Positions 15,560 through 23,642 of a stretch of 64,000 nt of DNA are shown here, piece by piece. Location of the stretch: NCBI RefSeq assembly GCF_024722015.1, contig NZ_JANQBD010000025.1, forward strand, positions 62,001 through 126,000, given 5' to 3'. Numbering within the stretch: the first letter of the stretch is position 1; each line of letters begins with the position of its first letter. Both the position numbers and the translations under genes were made by a program. This DNA is from Paenibacillus radicis (ex Xue et al. 2023) (GTDB lineage Bacteria; Bacillota; Bacilli; Paenibacillales; NBRC-103111). The notes below the pieces were generated by a model. The model had not been told where the DNA came from. It did not search any database and saw only the letters and a program-made list of their open reading frames with translations.

Positions 15560-17104
15560 TCAGCCCAACAACAGCAGCAGCTCCAAAACTCCTTCATGCT
15601 CAGGTTCCATAGCCAAAGCTTTATGAGCATAGTCCCGCGCCGAGTCTTGAATCCCAAGCTCATAACAGCAGATCGCCATATTATAAAGGACTTCCGCTCC
15701 AGCCTCTGTTTCTTTCAATGCACGTTCATAGAACACCAGTGCGTCCTCGTATAAATCCATTTGAAACAGCAGCATACCGCAGTCCAAAGCTAAATTATGC
15801 TTCTCCTCCATAGGATAATAGCTATCCCACATCCGTTGGATCCCATTGCGAATATCGTTCATATCTTTCTCATTAGCTGCTGGAAGCAGCAGGGCGATTC
15901 GCTTGGCGCTCTGAATGAATAATTGAGCATCATAGCTGCCCAATTTCCAAAAGGAATGCAGCTGGGATAGCTCCATTTGATCCAGATGCATATCAAACCA
16001 TTGTTTCATACTAAAAAAATCATCCGGCCCAAAACGGTCTACAAACCTCCGGTAAGCCAGACGTGAATTGGCATAGCTCGCCGGATCTTGAAGCATAAGG
16101 ATACAGCCTACATTCAAGTTGTTATATTGATGCGTTGTGAATAAGGTCTGTGCACCCTTTTGTTCAAATAGGTACTGTATCGCATGGTAATTCGCTTCCA
16201 GGGAGAAGCTTCCATGATGGATAAGCTTAGGAGGCTCAGCATATTCCCAATTTTCTATTCGATGGTCTCCTTTATCGGCCGTAAGCAGAAGAAAACCATG
16301 TTGGGACAATTCACTGAGTCGTTCCAAACACGCCAATCCTACGCCCGGAAAGAGAACATGCGAATCCTCAAGCTTTTGCTTATAGAGCTCTATTACATCG
16401 TTGTAGGGATACGATTGCTGTTCATAGCTCTCAGCTCTGCGGTAATGATACTCGGGTATGACTTTCCCAAGCTTATCGGAGGCGCTCAGACCGGCAGTCC
16501 CTTCCGGAAACAGCAGGGAAATATCACATTCATAAATCTTGCCTTCATCTACATAAAGCAGCTCTTGAGGGATACTGTCAAAAAAGTAATTAGCAATAAC
16601 CAGCAGCGGCTGCTCCAAATCGCCAGGCCTTACGACTGATTTAGATTGCGTCAAGATTAGCTCTGTATCCTGAACGGCATCGAATTGTGCGAAATCCAAA
16701 ACACCTTGCTGGACATAGGGCAGTAAACTTGTGTGCTGCTCCCAATAGGATATATTTTTGACAGCCAAGTCACTCAATATATAGCGAAAAGGAGGAAGCG
16801 GTATGCCGGCATAATCCCTTAGCTCGCATAGCTCCTTAAGAATATGAAACGCTAATCGGCCCGAACCCGCACCAAGCTCAAGTATTGTAACGGGTGCTGA
16901 AGTATACCCTAACCTCGCTCTATCTTGAAGAAATCCAAATATAATTTCCGCATAAGCCAATGCCATAATTGGATTATTCGTTATATACTGCGGTACTTCT
17001 TCACTCTGCCAAGCGTTGATTCCCTGCTCTTCATAAAAGAATCGCTGCAGCTCCCAGATTGGCGCTTCACTAAAACGGTAAATTGGCGGTTCGGTACGAG
17101 TCAT
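15560..17104 (-). CDS. SAM-dependent methyltransferase (MidA/COG1565-like) fused to TPR-like tail
   Basis: 514-residue protein. The N-terminal two thirds has a methyltransferase fold: motif I ILELGAGSGRLAFHIL at 73-88, an upstream ISNNP-like segment YITNNPIMALAYAEII, and a later LLVIANYFFDSIPQELLYVDEG segment that resembles the NE-x-x-DA-region of MidA-type arginine methyltransferases. The final 85 residues (LDCGMLLFQMDLYEDALVFYERAL ... AEVLYNMAICCYELG) form two to three TPR repeats. The target is unknown; TPRs suggest protein substrate or partner binding. ATG at 17104 has only a weak ribosome site. It lies upstream of the DUF3892 gene, with 42 bases between. Confidence 0.78.
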   Translation of the reverse strand: MTRTEPPIYRFSEAPIWELQRFFYEEQGINAWQSEEVPQYITNNPIMALAYAEIIFGFLQDRARLGYTSAPVTILELGAGSGRLAFHILKELCELRDYAGIPLPPFRYILSDLAVKNISYWEQHTSLLPYVQQGVLDFAQFDAVQDTELILTQSKSVVRPGDLEQPLLVIANYFFDSIPQELLYVDEGKIYECDISLLFPEGTAGLSASDKLGKVIPEYHYRRAESYEQQSYPYNDVIELYKQKLEDSHVLFPGVGLACLERLSELSQHGFLLLTADKGDHRIENWEYAEPPKLIHHGSFSLEANYHAIQYLFEQKGAQTLFTTHQYNNLNVGCILMLQDPASYANSRLAYRRFVDRFGPDDFFSMKQWFDMHLDQMELSQLHSFWKLGSYDAQLFIQSAKRIALLLPAANEKDMNDIRNGIQRMWDSYYPMEEKHNLALDCGMLLFQMDLYEDALVFYERALKETEAGAEVLYNMAICCYELGIQDSARDYAHKALAMEPEHEGVLELLLLLG

Positions 17105-17212
17105 CTATTTAAACCTACTTCACTAATTGTTTATCATCCTATAGGGATTGATATGTGTATATCATAAGCGGATATACGCTTCAAAACAATGTGTTAGCTT
17201 AATCACCGGGAT

Positions 17213-17530
17213 TTATAAATGCTTTTCAAGTACATTTCGATACTGCGCTTTGGGACGAAGCCCCACGATTTTATCTAAAGGCTGCCCTTCTTTATACACG
17301 ATAACGGTTGGCATGCCCATGACGCCAGCCTCAGCGGCGGATGCAGGTAAATCCTCGCAGTTTACTTTTACTATCCTGACTTTCCCAGTCATTTCCTGAT
17401 CTATCTCCTCCAATACGGGGAGTAATGCCTTGCAAGGCCCACACCATGGTGCGCCATAGTCGACAAGTACGACCCCTTCACTAATAAGAGATTTTAGCAT
17501 GGCGTCATTTTCCGCAACTGTTAGTGCCAT
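17213..17530 (-). CDS. trxA: Thioredoxin
   Basis: 105-residue thioredoxin with the active site WCGPCK (Cys30 and Cys33), the cis-Pro loop GMPTVIVY and the closing Gly near residue 88. It reduces protein disulfides in the cytoplasm. Start ATG 17530 has a GAGAGG site. It lies 14 bases after a MerR-type regulator gene and is co-transcribed with it from the long-spacer promoter at 17947-17978, suggesting inducible expression, so it may be a specialised paralogue rather than the main TrxA. Confidence 0.92.
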   Translation of the reverse strand: MALTVAENDAMLKSLISEGVVLVDYGAPWCGPCKALLPVLEEIDQEMTGKVRIVKVNCEDLPASAAEAGVMGMPTVIVYKEGQPLDKIVGLRPKAQYRNVLEKHL

Positions 17531-17544
17531 TTCCTCTCACCTTC

Positions 17545-17910
17545 CTATTCATTATTCGCTTCCGCCTCAAGCTGCACGTAAGCTATGCGATCCAACAGAT
17601 TCGCTTTGATTTGATTCAATTCGATGATTTGCCGTTCGATCTCCTCCAGCTTCTGCTGGTAAATCGGCATTACATCTGTACAGAACGCCTCTTTATTCTG
17701 AAGCACGCAATTTAGGAACCCTGCAACCTGCTCTGTAGTTAAGCCGAGATTTAAATACAATTTAATCGTCTTCACCGTTTCCTCAGTGAGTGGACTGAAA
17801 TCTCGGTATCCATTCGTTAGGCGTGCCGGTGCAATTAATCCTTGCTTTTCATAATAACGCAGCGACCGGATGCTGACACCCGTCAATCGCGATAGTTCAC
17901 CGATCTTCAT
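17545..17910 (-). CDS. MerR family transcriptional regulator
   Basis: 121-residue MerR regulator: N-terminal winged HTH with MKIGELSRLTGVSIRSLRYYEKQGL (key residues R-S-L-R-Y-Y-E), wing residues RLTNGYRDFS, then a dimerising coiled coil (about 75-118). Two Cys residues lie near the start of the coil (NCVLQNKEAFC), which could serve a thiol or metal signal, but the family metal-site CxxC pattern is absent. It heads the merR-trx operon and probably controls its own promoter, where a perfect dyad sits in a 20-base spacer. Confidence 0.9.
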   Translation of the reverse strand: MKIGELSRLTGVSIRSLRYYEKQGLIAPARLTNGYRDFSPLTEETVKTIKLYLNLGLTTEQVAGFLNCVLQNKEAFCTDVMPIYQQKLEEIERQIIELNQIKANLLDRIAYVQLEAEANNE

Positions 17911-17946
17911 AACAATCCCCCGGGTCTATGAGAGTGGCTTATTCTT

Positions 17947-17978
17947 ATTATAAAGTCTGACAGTAGTGTCAGGGTCAA
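17947..17978 (-). promoter_or_regulatory. MerR-type promoter with 20-bp spacer and perfect dyad
   Basis: On the - strand: -35 TTGACC (17978-17973), 20-base spacer holding the dyad CTGACACTACTGTCAG (17972-17957), then -10 TATAAT (17952-17947). Over-long spacers with a central dyad are the hallmark of promoters that MerR-family activators untwist. Confidence 0.85.
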
Positions 17979-18160
17979 GCGTTTTTTTTACGGCAGAAAT
18001 AACAATCATTTTGTCACAAATATAGGGTGGACCTCATTTATTGAACAAATAGTGAACGCTTTAGAGGATCATTATTCCCGCGACATCGTTCGAGTTACTT
18101 TTTACATGGGTTTTGATAAAGTAAGCCATACGAAATCAACTAACATATGGTAGGTGCTCA

Positions 18161-18355
18161 ATGGTTGAACTTATGGTACAAGAAAAAAAATGCTTTAGCA
18201 TTGAGGAAACAGCTTTATTTTTCGGAATCACTGAAACACGGCTAGTTAATCTTCTTCAAAAAATTGAAGGGTCCGGGTACTTATTTAAACGATCGGATAG
18301 TGGCCAATTGGCACTGACTGAAGAGGATATCATGATGATTCTCTGTTTCACCTAA
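18161..18355 (+). CDS. Small helix-turn-helix-like protein
   Basis: 64-residue protein with an FSIEETALFFGITETRLVNLLQKIEG core (E-T-A-L-F-F-G-I helix-turn-helix pattern) and a second short helix at the C-terminus (LTEEDIMMILCF). It could be an excisionase- or MerR-like DNA-binding peptide. ATG 18161 has AGGTG five bases upstream. An open frame without a standard start (18028-18153) ends just before it and may be a decayed upstream gene. A strong terminator follows. Function unknown. Confidence 0.5.
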   Translation: MVELMVQEKKCFSIEETALFFGITETRLVNLLQKIEGSGYLFKRSDSGQLALTEEDIMMILCFT

Positions 18356-18388
18356 GTAGTCCTATGTTATCATATCAAATTAAGATGC

Positions 18389-18420
18389 CAAAAAGCCGCT
18401 CAGCGAAGCGGCTTTTTTAT
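18389..18420 (+). terminator. Rho-independent terminator
   Basis: Stem AAAGCCGCT/AGCGGCTTT with a short loop followed by TTTTTTATTTTT, about 35 bases after the small HTH gene. Confidence 0.9.
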
Positions 18421-18532
18421 TTTTACTATTCATAGCCCAGATTACAAAAAAGAAGAGTTTATGGGTTACGAAGTCTTAAAGAAAGGAATACATTAACATT
18501 ATCAGTAAGCCGTTGAGACTGGAGACTTATAC

Positions 18533-19063
18533 ATGAACGAAAGAACCTTGTATTTATTTGATGGAATTAATAAAAACTCAGTAAAAGCCGTTGTAGAGAA
18601 TATACTGAAGATTAACCAATTGGACGATGAAAAAGATAAGAGAGAGAAGGACTACAAGCATGTTCCCATCGACTTGATCATCAATAGCAATGGTGGAAAT
18701 GTTTATGACGGGCTAGGTCTTATTAATGTGATTGATAATAGCAAGACACCTGTCCATACGTATGTGTATGGTCTTGCAGCCAGTATGAGCTTGCTTGTTG
18801 CAGTTAGCGGTCACAAGAGGCATTTAGGCAAACTAAGCACGCTAATGTATCATTCCATTTCAAATACAATAGGAGGCCGTTTGGAGCATTTGAAAAATCG
18901 GGTTGATGAAGGGCAGAGATTACAAAATATTTACGATCAGTATTTAATATCGAAATCTAATCTCCGGCTGGAGGATCTTAAAAGTGTTCAGGAGCATCAG
19001 CGCGATTGGTTCATTAGTCCAGAGGAAGCATTAGAGCTAGGAATTATTGACGAGATTATTTAG
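18533..19063 (+). CDS. ClpP-like serine protease (stand-alone paralogue)
   Basis: 176-residue member of the ClpP/crotonase fold. The oxyanion region SNGGNVYDGL (53-61) matches ClpP's SPGG..; the Ser nucleophile is in GLAASMSLL (Ser84), the catalytic His in LMYHSIS (His107) and the Asp in HQRDWFISPEEALELGIID (Asp158). The triad is therefore complete. It is shorter than typical ClpP (about 193-200) and diverged at the N-terminus (RTLYLFDGIN), where ClpP docks its ATPase. It stands alone between a terminator and a leftward gene. ATG has GGAG eight bases upstream. It might resemble phage or TepA-type ClpP paralogues; partner ATPase unknown. Confidence 0.85.
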   Translation: MNERTLYLFDGINKNSVKAVVENILKINQLDDEKDKREKDYKHVPIDLIINSNGGNVYDGLGLINVIDNSKTPVHTYVYGLAASMSLLVAVSGHKRHLGKLSTLMYHSISNTIGGRLEHLKNRVDEGQRLQNIYDQYLISKSNLRLEDLKSVQEHQRDWFISPEEALELGIIDEII

Positions 19064-19194
19064 AATTATTTAGAAGCAAGCAGGTCCCCGTTACGAACTA
19101 CCCGGTACAATGCTTGATTATTTTCAATACGGCCGATGATTATGTCAGGCTCCCCATCCTTGTTTTGATGAAAGAATGGGGGGATCTATCGGGG

Positions 19195-19785
19195 TTAGCG
19201 CTCTTCCCATTTACTTAGAATGAAGTCCATAATTTCCTGACTCGTCTCCTCGGTAAGGCCATTGCGCAATGCTGTAATGAATTCAATAAAAAGTAGAGAG
19301 ACAAGCTCATCCAGCTCTATATCAAGAGGGTGATGCTTCCAACGCAAATCTTCAAAAAACACATTCACTCGGTTAACTTCCTTTGAATGCAGCCTTATGG
19401 AAAGAGTCAAAAACTCGCTTTCCTCCTTTTTGCCGTTCTTAGTAGTTAGGCTCCAATGAAATTTGGTTGGTGCGCTTGAATCGGACACTTTTTTGCCAAT
19501 GTTATTGGGTGTCGTAAGGACACTTCCGTATAACCTGCTCAAAGAGGATAGGTATTCATACAGATCCTTTCCCTGCCGGACACTTTCCAGAAAATTATCA
19601 AACAACAGCTTCGCAAGAAAAGCTTTGTTTAATCCCGTCAATTCTTCCTCAGTCATATATTTAACATCCTCTATAAAAGCATCCGCACGATTAAAATAAT
19701 CGCGAGGCGCACGAACCTGAACCGTTTGGTAGGACTCAGATGACCTCCCGTTGAACATACCTGTCCATTTTTTGAAAGCGATCAT
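19195..19785 (-). CDS. Uncharacterised protein with internal duplication
   Basis: 196-residue soluble protein I do not recognise. Two halves look alike: residues about 21-85 (VQVRAPRDYFNRADAFIEDV, then EELTGLNKAFLAKLLFDNFLESVRQG) and about 124-190 (LSIRLHSKEVNRVNVFFEDLRW, then ELDELVSLLFIEFITALRNG). Each has a beta strand with R residues, an N-R-(A/V)-x-x-F-x-E-D motif and a long amphipathic helix, so a duplicated strand-helix-helix domain is likely, possibly a nucleic-acid- or protein-binding dimer fold. ATG has GGGGGAG upstream. No partner gene is evident. Confidence 0.6.
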   Translation of the reverse strand: MIAFKKWTGMFNGRSSESYQTVQVRAPRDYFNRADAFIEDVKYMTEEELTGLNKAFLAKLLFDNFLESVRQGKDLYEYLSSLSRLYGSVLTTPNNIGKKVSDSSAPTKFHWSLTTKNGKKEESEFLTLSIRLHSKEVNRVNVFFEDLRWKHHPLDIELDELVSLLFIEFITALRNGLTEETSQEIMDFILSKWEER

Positions 19786-19918
19786 ATACCCAGCTCCCCC
19801 TTTTTCCCCTCTATTAACTACTATTACGAATCTAGCAATTTTATGACATAAAAAAAGAGCCGCCTAGTAGCAAGCCCCTCGCAATAATTATGCAATTAGG
19901 TTAATTGAGATACTAATT

Positions 19919-20422
19919 CTATCTGGAATACCAGTACAGAGCATATTCAGTCATAGTAGAGGCGTAGCCCAGCTGGCGCAACATAGCCGTAATATTGCCG
20001 CGGTGGTACGTAGCATGATTCACAATTTGCAAAACGATTTCAGAATAGCTCGTTTCCCGTATACCAGCATATGGGTTATCTACAACTATCGTTTTTTCCA
20101 TATTGTCCTGTTGGTTGAAAATTGCTTTAAACTGCTCGGATGATTCCAAAAACAACATTTCCAATTCCTCAAGGCTCTTCGCCTCGGTATTTTCTTTCAA
20201 TTGATTAGCATATACCAAAGCATCACTCATACTTTTACCCAATAGGATGTTCAACCAACAGATATCCGTTATGTAAATATGAGGCATCGCCTTCGAAATC
20301 GATGGAAAAACACTTTGAATCTCCTTATTGTAAATGTCCTGTGGAATTTCCTTTAATCGATCGAGCATCGTTTTATTCGCCCATACATTGAAGTTATACA
20401 TTTCTATTGAGGCATGCGCCAT
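19919..20422 (-). CDS. DinB family protein
   Basis: 167-residue four-helix DinB-family protein. The first conserved helix has MYNFNVWANKTMLDRLKEI (Trp-Ala-Asn-x-x-Leu), a first metal-His region MPHIYITDICWLNILLG, and the last His pair in VNHATYHRGNITAMLRQLG (H-A-T-Y-H-R-G), a strong DinB signature. Members are putative metal-dependent thiol-transferases or hydrolases; many are stress-induced. ATG has GGAGG upstream. It ends near a leftward stop region rich in short repeats at 19848-19880. Confidence 0.88.
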   Translation of the reverse strand: MAHASIEMYNFNVWANKTMLDRLKEIPQDIYNKEIQSVFPSISKAMPHIYITDICWLNILLGKSMSDALVYANQLKENTEAKSLEELEMLFLESSEQFKAIFNQQDNMEKTIVVDNPYAGIRETSYSEIVLQIVNHATYHRGNITAMLRQLGYASTMTEYALYWYSR

Positions 20423-20533
20423 ATATAAAACCTCCTATTTTCATTTCATTTTCCAATTAATTAGCTTATAACAAAATAGTAGCACAACTACCCTGACAGC
20501 TGTTTGTCAGGGTTATCTAATGATGCTATGAAT

Positions 20534-21121
20534 TTAGCTTGCTATCGTTTTAAAATAATGATAAATCTTATTTAATTTATCCTCTTGTTTCCCCTTGGGA
20601 CTTTCCATATTCCCGAATTCAAAGAACTTTACTTTCTTTATTCCCACATAACTAAACAAGGCTTTTTTCATTAATACTTTGTGCGCATTATTTAACCAAA
20701 ACAAAGGATATAACGCGGGCCCCTTCATGGAAGAAATACAAACTACCGAACGTCCCTTTAAAAGTCCTTCTGGCAGCAGTCCACCTGTATCTTTGTAAGC
20801 AAAGCCTGACGCAAACATTTGGTCGATGTACCCCAGAAGCATAGCAGGAGGCCTTCCCCACCATATAGGATACACGAAGACGATTTTGTCGGCCCACATA
20901 ATCTGATCCCGATACTTGGCAAGCCGGGGTTCAGATTTCATATCTCTTCGGCGTTTATTCTCATTGAACACAAGGACAGGGTTAAACTCCTCCTCATATA
21001 AATCCAGTACCTTGATCTCCATAATATGAGGATTTTCGGTGCTTCCTTGTATGACTTTTTGCAAAAATGCGTAGCTTAGGCTCTGATGATTAGGATGCGT
21101 ATAAATAACTAAAGTTTTCAT
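20534..21121 (-). CDS. NAD(P)H-dependent quinone oxidoreductase, flavodoxin-like fold
   Basis: 195-residue FMN/FAD-dependent reductase of the MdaB/NQO1-like family. It starts with the flavin-phosphate loop YTHPNHQSLSYAF, has the IVFVYPIWWGRPPAMLLGYID segment (P-x-W-W-x-x-P-A) typical of quinone reductases, and a G-rich loop FAYKDTGGLL. Such enzymes perform two-electron quinone or nitro reduction. It is divergent from a MarR regulator gene; the shared gap has two copies of a TTATCA-NN-TGATAA-type operator, so it is likely a MarR-controlled, electrophile-inducible enzyme. Confidence 0.88.
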   Translation of the reverse strand: MKTLVIYTHPNHQSLSYAFLQKVIQGSTENPHIMEIKVLDLYEEEFNPVLVFNENKRRRDMKSEPRLAKYRDQIMWADKIVFVYPIWWGRPPAMLLGYIDQMFASGFAYKDTGGLLPEGLLKGRSVVCISSMKGPALYPLFWLNNAHKVLMKKALFSYVGIKKVKFFEFGNMESPKGKQEDKLNKIYHYFKTIAS

Positions 21122-21137
21122 TGAACCACCTCATTAC

Positions 21138-21191
21138 TTATCATTTGATAAGCAAATAGTAGCATGCCGTTATTTTGTTATCAAATGATAA
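21138..21191. promoter_or_regulatory. Paired MarR-type operators between quinone reductase and MarR genes
   Basis: Two 14-base dyads, TTATCATTTGATAA (21138-21151) and TTATCAAATGATAA (21178-21191), are the reverse complement of each other with inverted central bases. They lie 40 bases apart in the divergent promoter region. Binding by the adjacent MarR protein is inferred. Confidence 0.75.
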
Positions 21192-21240
21192 TTGTTTTAT
21201 GATAATCAATTTGTTATGGTATCCCTAAGAGGTGATTTCT

Positions 21241-21684
21241 GTGGATAAAAAAGTTTTTTTTCAAAAATTCGTATCCTTTACCACTGCTGTTCTGCAAGTG
21301 AAACATGAGCTTACCAAAGATATTAAATCCGATGCCATTACACCTGTTCAATATAATATTCTCGAATATATAGCGGTTAGTCAGCCCGTTACCCTTAGCG
21401 AGATTAGCGATTGTCAGCATATGTCCATGCCGAACACGAGCCGTGAACTGAAGAAGCTTACCGAAAAAAATCTATGCGAAAAAGTCGCCGTTACCGAGGA
21501 TCGACGCAAGCAATATATCCGTCTCTCCGAAGAAGGACAAGCCATAATGGACGAAGCCTTCAACCGTATTGAAGTTCGTTTTCTGCAGCAGATAAAGGAT
21601 GCTTCTGCAGAGGATCTGCAAGAAATAGAAAAAGCTCTGGATGTGCTTAACTCCAAAGTGTTTCATTCCAATAAATCAGTGTGA
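21241..21684 (+). CDS. MarR family transcriptional regulator
   Basis: 147-residue winged-helix regulator. Visible are the helix-turn-helix VTLSEISDCQHMSMPNTSRELKKL (S-M-P-N-T-S-R recognition helix), wing residues VTEDRRKQYIRLSEEGQ and dimerising helices at both ends. GTG at 21241 is preferred because AGAGGTGA lies just upstream; GTG at 21232 would begin inside that site. It has one Cys in the HTH (DCQH) and one in the wing (LCEK), possible redox sensors, though not shown. It is divergent from the quinone reductase with paired dyads between. Confidence 0.9.
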   Translation: MDKKVFFQKFVSFTTAVLQVKHELTKDIKSDAITPVQYNILEYIAVSQPVTLSEISDCQHMSMPNTSRELKKLTEKNLCEKVAVTEDRRKQYIRLSEEGQAIMDEAFNRIEVRFLQQIKDASAEDLQEIEKALDVLNSKVFHSNKSV

Positions 21685-21704
21685 CCGCGATAAACTCAGC
21701 CTGT

Positions 21705-21740
21705 GAGGGCCCCCTTTGAATTTTTGGGGGGCATTTTTTG
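21705..21740. terminator. Convergent terminator after MarR gene
   Basis: Stem GCCCCC/GGGGGC with an AT-rich loop, followed by ATTTTTTG on the + strand. It ends the MarR transcript before the convergent HxlR gene. Confidence 0.8.
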
Positions 21741-21744
21741 TTAC

Positions 21745-22161
21745 TCAAGATTCATTTTCCGCATGGTGTGCAAGAGCATTGTCATTGTCATCGCCAGACA
21801 CATTATTAAGAATATTGTCTTCTAATACAGTAAATTTATCCCCATACTCTTTGATAATATGGTTTTCACCCCAGGCGCATAGGGAGTCCAGGATCGATTT
21901 CAAACTCCATCCATATTCGCTCAGCTCATACTCCACCTTAGGAGGAACTTGGTTATAGCTAATTCGATTCAATATGCCATCTTGTTCTAATTCTCTCAGC
22001 TGCTGAGTTAACATTTTTTGTGTAATTGCTGGCATAAGACGTTTTAAATCACTTGTTCGTTTTTTGCCATGCGTCAAATGACAGAGGATTACACATTTCC
22101 ATTTACCCCCAATCACCTCGAGCGTTGCCTCCACTGAAATGTTATATTTCTTTTTGATCAC
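21745..22161 (-). CDS. HxlR family transcriptional regulator
   Basis: 138-residue HxlR/DUF24 winged-helix protein. It shows the conserved N-terminal ATLEVIGGKWKCVILCHL (G-G-K-W-K), helix-turn-helix MPAITQKMLTQQLRELEQDG and wing YELSEYGWSL. HxlR regulators often sense electrophiles through a Cys in the KWKC region; two Cys (KCVILC) are present here. Start is GTG at 22161 with GGGGGAAGAG upstream. It is divergent from an MFS exporter, and the gap has inverted repeats suited to this family. Confidence 0.9.
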   Translation of the reverse strand: MIKKKYNISVEATLEVIGGKWKCVILCHLTHGKKRTSDLKRLMPAITQKMLTQQLRELEQDGILNRISYNQVPPKVEYELSEYGWSLKSILDSLCAWGENHIIKEYGDKFTVLEDNILNNVSGDDNDNALAHHAENES

Positions 22162-22184
22162 ACACTCTTCCCCCTAACTACGCT

Positions 22185-22245
22185 TATAGGAACCTATTAG
22201 TTTGTGGGTACTTTTTAGTTCCTATATCACTTCAAAGTACGTACT
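22185..22245. promoter_or_regulatory. HxlR-type operator region between regulator and MFS gene
   Basis: Inverted repeat TATAGGAAC (22185-22193) and GTTCCTATA (22218-22226), plus a perfect palindrome AGTACGTACT (22236-22245). HxlR-family proteins commonly bind GTAC-containing dyads, so control of the divergent MFS gene is likely. Confidence 0.65.
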
Positions 22246-22319
22246 ATTCATTTCTATTCAAATAATACATAATAACATCTACCGGCCGGTAATACCATAC
22301 TGTAGGAGTTGTGAAACAA

Positions 22320-23528
22320 ATGTCATTGGACTCAAAGAGAAGTACATTCGCGCTCCTTGCATTAGCCATCAGCGCCTTTGCTATTGGAACAACGGAGTTC
22401 ATCAGTGTAGGACTGCTGCCTCTCATTTCTGAGGATCTAAATATATCGGTTACAACATCCGCATTAACGGTTACTTTATATGCATTAGGGGTAACTTTTG
22501 GGGCGCCCATCCTAACATCCTTAACCTCTAATATTCCGCGCAAAACGTTATTAGGTTGGATTATGGTTGTTTTTATTGTGGGCAATAGCCTTGCCGCCGC
22601 AGCAAGCGGCATTGGCTTGCTTCTGGCAGCTCGTGTTATCTCCGCTTTAGCACACGGAGTGTTTATGTCCATTGGCTCGACCATAGCAGCGGACCTTGTC
22701 CCTGAAAACCGCAGGGCTAGCGCCATAGCTATCATGTTCTCCGGGCTCACGGTGGCGACTGTTACAGGAGTACCCTTGGGTACCTTGATCGGGCAGCAAT
22801 GGGGTTGGCGGGCTGCATTTATCGGTATCGTTGTAATCGGCGTTATAGCTTTCATAGCTAATATGACATTGATTCCATCCGATTTGCGCAGAGGAGCTAG
22901 AACGCCGCTTCGCACTCAGCTTAAACTTGTTACTAATGGGCGTTTGCTGCTTGCATTCTCCATTACTGCCATAGGGTACGGAGGCACATTTGTCGTCTTT
23001 ACTTATTTATCCCCATTGCTTCACGACATAACCGGATTTAAGGAGACAACAGTAGCGCTTATTCTCCTTATTTACGGTATTGCCATAGCCATCGGCAACG
23101 TAATTGGAGGAAAAGCTGCCAACCGCAAGCCGGTTTCCGCCTTGTTCTATATGTTCATTTTACAAGCTATTGTACTTCTGATCTTAACGTTCACCGTCCC
23201 ATTCAAAGTAGCCGGCTTGATTACGATTTTCTTTATGGGATTGTTAGCTTTTATGAACGTTCCGGGATTACAGGTGTATGTAGTTATGTTGGCTGAACGA
23301 TTTGCACCGAAAGCTGTAGATGTGGCTTCTGCCGTCAATATCGCCGCGTTCAACGCCGGCATTGCGATCGGGGCCTTTATAGGTGGTGTTGTTACGGATT
23401 CTATTGGACTTATTCATACAGCGTGGGTTGGATCGTTGATGGTTTTTGGAGCCGTAATTTTAACCGGTTGGGCACGAGCCTTGGAAAAAAGAGATGAAAC
23501 CAACCACAAACAAAAGTCAGCAGCTTAA
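22320..23528 (+). CDS. MFS drug/metabolite exporter (DHA1 family)
   Basis: 402-residue major-facilitator protein with twelve membrane helices. It has the DHA1 family opening AISAFAIGTTEFISVGLLPLI, motif A-like PRKTLLGWIMVVF, the helix-4/5 region IAADLVPENRRASAIA and motif C-like GVPLGTLIGQQWGWRAAF. Such AraJ/YdhP-like proteins export drugs, sugars or purine analogues. ATG 22320 is eleven bases after AGGAG; GTG at 22311 is too close to that site. It is divergent from an HxlR regulator and followed by an aldo-keto reductase, so it may form an electrophile-response pair. Confidence 0.88.
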   Translation: MSLDSKRSTFALLALAISAFAIGTTEFISVGLLPLISEDLNISVTTSALTVTLYALGVTFGAPILTSLTSNIPRKTLLGWIMVVFIVGNSLAAAASGIGLLLAARVISALAHGVFMSIGSTIAADLVPENRRASAIAIMFSGLTVATVTGVPLGTLIGQQWGWRAAFIGIVVIGVIAFIANMTLIPSDLRRGARTPLRTQLKLVTNGRLLLAFSITAIGYGGTFVVFTYLSPLLHDITGFKETTVALILLIYGIAIAIGNVIGGKAANRKPVSALFYMFILQAIVLLILTFTVPFKVAGLITIFFMGLLAFMNVPGLQVYVVMLAERFAPKAVDVASAVNIAAFNAGIAIGAFIGGVVTDSIGLIHTAWVGSLMVFGAVILTGWARALEKRDETNHKQKSAA

Positions 23529-23642
23529 TGATATGATGCCCCGGTGTCGACTCAAAAAAAGTTATTCAGCTCGTAATCGGGACGCTGCAATAAATCGCAT
23601 CCTCATTATATTTTTCAAAACAAAACTCAGGAGGCTTATTCT

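Noticed and set aside
18028-18153. Open frame of about 41 codons (W-T-S-F-I-E-Q-I-V-N-A-L ... ending T-N-I-W) upstream of the small HTH gene
   Set aside because: It has no ATG, GTG or TTG start in place and no known homology, so it may be a relic; too weak for a feature.
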